Source: an uncultured Micrococcales bacterium (GTDB taxonomy: Bacteria > Actinomycetota > Actinomycetes > Actinomycetales > Microbacteriaceae). From it: a stretch of 8,271 nucleotides of DNA. Positions 5,954 through 8,271 of the stretch are shown here, in pieces; position 1 is the first letter of the stretch, and the number at the start of each line of letters is the position of its first letter. The notes beneath the pieces are model-generated. The model ran no database searches. It saw only the letters and a list, made by a program, of their open reading frames with translations, and was not told the DNA's origin. The translations under genes and the position numbers were made by a program. The stretch is from the NCBI GenBank assembly GCA_903929105.1, contig CAIYTL010000155.1:1-8271 (forward strand), written 5' to 3'.

Positions 5954-6757
5954 ATGTCTAAATTCACCGCCGACCTGGCCTTAGCTCAAACTATGGCCGA
6001 CACTGCCGACCAAATTGCGTTGGCACGTTTTATGGCGCTTGACCTAAACGTTGAAACTAAACCTGACCGCAGCCCAGTAACAGATGCCGATCGTGCGGTT
6101 GAACTTGCTCTAAAAGCCCTACTGGCCGAACACCGCCCAGCCGATGCCATCATTGGCGAAGAGTTTGGAACATCGTCAGGCTCGGCCCGAGAAACCCAAA
6201 CCGGCAAACGTGAATGGATCATTGACCCAATCGATGGCACCGCAAACTACATGCGAGGTGTACCAGTTTGGGCCAGCCTGATCGCATTGGCAATCGACGG
6301 CAAACCGGTGTTGAGTGTTGTTAGCGCCCCAGCACTAGGCCGACGCTGGTGGGCTGCACCCGAAGTTGGCGCTTTTACCCGTGAAGTTTCAGGCGAGGTG
6401 CGTAGCCTCAAGGTGTCAAAAATCATCGACCTTGAAAACGCGTCGTTCAGCTACAACAACTTGCAGCTTTGGGACTCTGAAGGCTACCTTGACGAGCTGA
6501 TGAAACTCAGTCGCAAAGTTTGGCGCACTCGAGCCTATGGTGACTTTTTGAGCTACATGTTCTTGGCCGAAGGCTCACTCGACGTCGTAGCCGAGCACGA
6601 CCTAAAGGTTTATGACATCGCGGCGCTGGTGCCAATTGTTGAGCAAGCCGGAGGGCAATTCAGCGCCTTTGAGGCGCCGCTAACTCAGGCTACAAGTTCG
6701 GTGCTTGCAACCAATGGCAAACTTCACTCGGCTGTTCAATCTCAGCTAGCGCGCTGA
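5954..6757 (+). CDS. hisN: Histidinol-phosphatase, inositol monophosphatase family (HisN type)
   Basis: A 267-residue Mg-dependent phosphatase. HisN removes phosphate from L-histidinol phosphate, the penultimate step of histidine synthesis, in many actinobacteria. Metal-site motifs are IIGEEFG with Glu69/Glu70, WIIDPIDGTANYMRG with Asp91 and Asp94 (88-102), and VYDIAAL with Asp221 (219-225). The blocks VPVWASLIALAIDG, SAPALGRRWW and YGDFLSYMFLAEG are those I associate with HisN rather than with general inositol monophosphatases or CysQ. In the third metal motif, Tyr220 replaces the family's usual Trp. It begins 36 bp after rsgA with its own -10-like element. The sigR-aroA-rsgA-hisN neighbourhood is recurrent in actinobacteria as far as I recall. 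The family is certain; substrate specificity is inferred from these blocks and context. Confidence 0.88.
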   Translation: MSKFTADLALAQTMADTADQIALARFMALDLNVETKPDRSPVTDADRAVELALKALLAEHRPADAIIGEEFGTSSGSARETQTGKREWIIDPIDGTANYMRGVPVWASLIALAIDGKPVLSVVSAPALGRRWWAAPEVGAFTREVSGEVRSLKVSKIIDLENASFSYNNLQLWDSEGYLDELMKLSRKVWRTRAYGDFLSYMFLAEGSLDVVAEHDLKVYDIAALVPIVEQAGGQFSAFEAPLTQATSSVLATNGKLHSAVQSQLAR

Positions 6758-6825
6758 GCCATTGTTCTAGGCACAGCTTCTAAGGCTGACCGCAAAAGCT
6801 GGGGTTCGAGCTTCAGAGCTCTCGG
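6758..6825. other. Convergent intergenic region with small hairpins, no clear terminator
   Basis: This 68 bp spacer separates hisN (+) from the small membrane-protein gene (-). It holds overlapping short dyads: GAGCT-TCAG-AGCTC (6808-6821) and AAGCT-N8-AGCTT (6796-6813). Neither is followed by a convincing T-run on either strand, though read on the - strand the second is followed by TTG. They could be a weak bidirectional stop signal; a standard intrinsic terminator is not supported. Confidence 0.3.
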
Positions 6826-7029
6826 TTAGTCGCTAAAGAAGTGCCAGCCAAGCCACCACCAAACGGTGATAACGGCAATGCGAGTTGTGCGTTTGACCAT
6901 AATAAGCTCGATTACTTCGCTCACTCTGGTGAACAGGTTTGATTTGATTCGACCGATCCACCAAATAGCGACCATAGCCAAGAGTGGTAGGGCATACAAG
7001 ACATCCCAGATGATTGCACTGAGTTTCAC
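6826..7029 (-). CDS. Small membrane protein, two predicted transmembrane segments, unknown function
   Basis: A 67-residue hydrophobic protein. Segment 1 is at about residues 9-27 (ALPLLAMVAIWW core) and segment 2 at about 47-65 (IAVITVWWWLGWHFF core), joined by a basic/acidic linker (GRIKSNLFTRVSEVIELIMVK). The tryptophan-rich WWWLGWHFFSD tail is distinctive; from memory it resembles a small actinobacterial family of unknown function (possibly DUF6186), unverified. The GTG start overlaps the upstream gene's TGA as GTGA, and GAGG lies 7 nt before it, so it is translated as part of the antiporter cassette. Both the coupling and the coherent hydrophobic pattern argue that it is a real gene. It converges on hisN. 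No function is assigned. Confidence 0.75.
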   Translation of the reverse strand: MKLSAIIWDVLYALPLLAMVAIWWIGRIKSNLFTRVSEVIELIMVKRTTRIAVITVWWWLGWHFFSD

Positions 7030-7700
7030 GACTGAACCTCATCGTTGAAACCTTTTTTAGCCTCGAACCTCGCCTGGGCATCTCGAGCTGCCTCGATAAC
7101 CTGAGCATCGTGGTCGATAGCCTTGATAACTTTGCGACCCCGCATAATCTGCATCAGGCCGACACCCATTGACATCCAGATAACTAAAAATAAAAAGCGC
7201 ACCCACCCAAATTCGAGGGTCGGGCTTATCAGAAATGAAATCGTCGGAAAATCTTCGCTGTTGTGAATGCGGTCACTTATGACATAGGCGGCAAGTTCAA
7301 CCACGGCAATAAAAATGCCGAGAGCCTCATAAATGCTTGTAGTTCGGGTCATAATTTTGGCGTCATATGGCCGTTCGATTTCATCACGGTAATAAACCGC
7401 CAGCACCGCAATGGGAATAACCGCCAGCAAAACCCACATGTCTTGAACGCTGTGACGCGGAGCAAAATAAAGCACTGTCGCTGCAAGGGCGATGGCCAGA
7501 ATGATCCAACGCAAACGAAACACTCGACGCGGGCCCAGGTGAATCGGCAAAAGTGCTTTCCAATCGAGAATCATCAAAATTGCAGCGACACTAAAAATGA
7601 TTCCGTCGACCGGCGAACGTCTCTGAAACTGAAAAAGAATGTTCACGGCAAAAACCGGCAACCAAGGGCTCATGCCCTTTACCAATTTCTTAAACCACAT
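7026..7700 (-). CDS. Integral membrane protein, about six transmembrane segments, unknown function
   Basis: A 224-residue protein of no family I recognise. Hydrophobic stretches lie at about residues 11-25, 31-48, 64-80, 88-104, 123-142 and 165-185, followed by a charged, probably helical tail (186-224) starting RGRKVIKAIDHDAQ and probably cytoplasmic. Basic residues cluster between segments 2 and 3 (GPRRVFRLR), and a charged loop follows segment 4 (YRDEIERPYDAK). No enzyme motif is evident. The ATG lies 2 bp after the antiporter stop, with a possible AAGG site 10 nt upstream, and its TGA overlaps the GTG of the next gene. It is thus the middle gene of a tightly coupled three-gene unit. A role with the antiporter (accessory subunit, assembly factor or regulator) is inference from position only. 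Confidence 0.82.
   Translation of the reverse strand: MWFKKLVKGMSPWLPVFAVNILFQFQRRSPVDGIIFSVAAILMILDWKALLPIHLGPRRVFRLRWIILAIALAATVLYFAPRHSVQDMWVLLAVIPIAVLAVYYRDEIERPYDAKIMTRTTSIYEALGIFIAVVELAAYVISDRIHNSEDFPTISFLISPTLEFGWVRFLFLVIWMSMGVGLMQIMRGRKVIKAIDHDAQVIEAARDAQARFEAKKGFNDEVQS
7037..7040 (-). promoter_or_regulatory. Ribosome binding site deciding the GTG start of the 67-residue protein
   Basis: GAGG (within GATGAGG) on the - strand, 7 nt before the GTG at 7029. It lies inside the last codons of the upstream gene and supports the GTGA overlap start over internal ATG codons at residues 19 and 44. Confidence 0.55.
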
Positions 7701-7702
7701 GA

Positions 7703-8269
7703 CTAACTAGCCTTAACTCCGCGGGCAAACAAAGTTGCCGAAACCACCGAAAGCAACATAGCCAAAGTAATGGCTGCCGCTTCACCTGAGCTTAGGGCAT
7801 GGGTTGACAAGCCGATGCTAACCACTGCAGTAGGGATGCCCAGTGAAGCTGAGCTGAGAGCTGCCTCAGCAAACTTTTGACCAAAAATCACACCGCTCAG
7901 GTGGCTAACCAAGCTAAAGATGAGCAGCGTAACCGCGAGCAAAATCAGCCTGTTGTCGACAAAAACTGTTCGAAAGTCAATCGATGCTCCGAGCAAAACA
8001 TAAAACACAGGAGCAAAAAGACCCTCGGTCACGGCAAAGAGCTGCTTGGCCAATCGGTGTGGCACACCATTTGCCGCGATTGCCAAACCAAGTGAAAAGC
8101 CGGCAATCATCACGCTAACCCCAAAACTTTGCGCGAGTGTCGAAAGCCCAAGCAGAACCAAAAGACTGATTCTAAGTTCTAATCCAAAACGACGCTCACG
8201 GCTGAACTCACGAAGCTTGAGCCAGGCACCACTTTTTTCGGCAATGCGAAGCAATAAATAAATAATGCC
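7703..8269 (-). CDS. Cation:proton antiporter (Na+/H+ exchanger, CPA2-like), C-terminal part, truncated by window edge
   Basis: The last 188 codons of a monovalent-cation/proton antiporter of the inner membrane. The frame is open through the right edge, so the TTG at 8254 is an internal leucine. Hydrophobic segments (numbered from the edge) lie at about 1-9, 31-47, 49-66, 82-99, 106-130, 136-155 and 161-182. Family-typical features are the FGVSVMIAGFSLGLAIA pair of helices, the EGLFAPVFYVLLGASIDFR segment matching the conserved F-x-P-x-F-x-x-x-G-x-x-x-D/N block, and SLGIPTAVVSIGL near the end. No TrkA-N/RCK domain follows, and the protein ends shortly after the last helix. The proposed ion-binding acidic residues would be in the missing part. 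It is the first gene of a coupled unit with two small membrane proteins. Ion specificity cannot be determined here. Confidence 0.88.
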   Translation of the reverse strand, partial: GIIYLLLRIAEKSGAWLKLREFSRERRFGLELRISLLVLLGLSTLAQSFGVSVMIAGFSLGLAIAANGVPHRLAKQLFAVTEGLFAPVFYVLLGASIDFRTVFVDNRLILLAVTLLIFSLVSHLSGVIFGQKFAEAALSSASLGIPTAVVSIGLSTHALSSGEAAAITLAMLLSVVSATLFARGVKAS

Positions 8270-8271
8270 GG

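Noticed and set aside
6833..7108. 91-codon - strand open frame overlapping the 67-residue gene
   Set aside because: It overlaps two frames that join by GTGA and have a ribosome site, and its own translation has no membrane or domain pattern.
7263..7706. 147-codon + strand open frame opposite the six-segment membrane protein
   Set aside because: Its translation is rich in Asn, His, Gln and Lys with no domain pattern; the - strand frame is coherent, hydrophobic and coupled to its neighbours at both ends.

Overview
The window looks like a chromosomal housekeeping segment of an actinobacterium, most likely a moderate-GC member of the Microbacteriaceae (freshwater Rhodoluna/Aquiluna-like lineages come to mind). 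Visible support: a mycobacterial-type kgd/odhA E1 region, a SigR/RsrA pair, an actinobacterial-style AroA (CGLAGTVMRF block) and RsgA (MSW start, DVRVRPNPKG tract), an HisN of the actinobacterial type, GC content judged by eye at about 50-55 %, and very compact gene packing. The genus is inference; the phylum is well supported.

Layout. On the + strand, 2-1846 is the C-terminal half of the 2-oxoglutarate decarboxylase/dehydrogenase E1 gene, which enters from the left edge. An SGNH/GDSL hydrolase gene (1853-2461) follows after 6 bp. These converge on a - strand pair, sigR (3424 to 2732, with a possible longer start at 3496) and rsrA (2735-2487), which overlap as ATGA. Divergent from sigR and running rightwards are aroA (3516-4865) and rsgA (4862-5917, TTG start overlapping the aroA stop), then hisN (5954-6757), which has its own promoter-like element. 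hisN converges with a - strand run of three tightly coupled membrane-protein genes: the C-terminal part of a cation:proton antiporter (8269-7703, entering from the right edge), a protein with about six membrane segments (7700-7026) and a 67-residue protein with two (7029-6826). There is no stretch over 300 bp without a gene, and no RNA gene, mobile element or CRISPR array was seen.

How the parts work together. The sigR-rsrA pair is a thiol-stress sigma factor and its zinc anti-sigma factor. The most informative region is the 91 bp between sigR and aroA plus the first codons of aroA. On the - strand it holds an exact GGAAT-N18-GTT sigma-R promoter whose transcript should start just upstream of an in-frame ATG at 3496, 24 codons before the ordinary sigR start. 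A second, housekeeping-like -10 (TAAACT) lies right at the ordinary start. This matches the two-isoform positive feedback loop known for SigR/SigH in Streptomyces and mycobacteria. The sigma-R promoter lies across the start of aroA, whose own -10 element (TAAATT) is placed for a leaderless mRNA, so thiol stress could interfere with shikimate-pathway transcription. aroA, sigR and hisN share the same start architecture (TAAANT, 6-8 nt ending AACC or AACCA, then ATG), which points to leaderless transcription as a common mode here, whereas the downstream operon gene rsrA has a full AGGAGG ribosome site.

The least understood part is the right-hand antiporter cassette with its two small unnamed membrane proteins.
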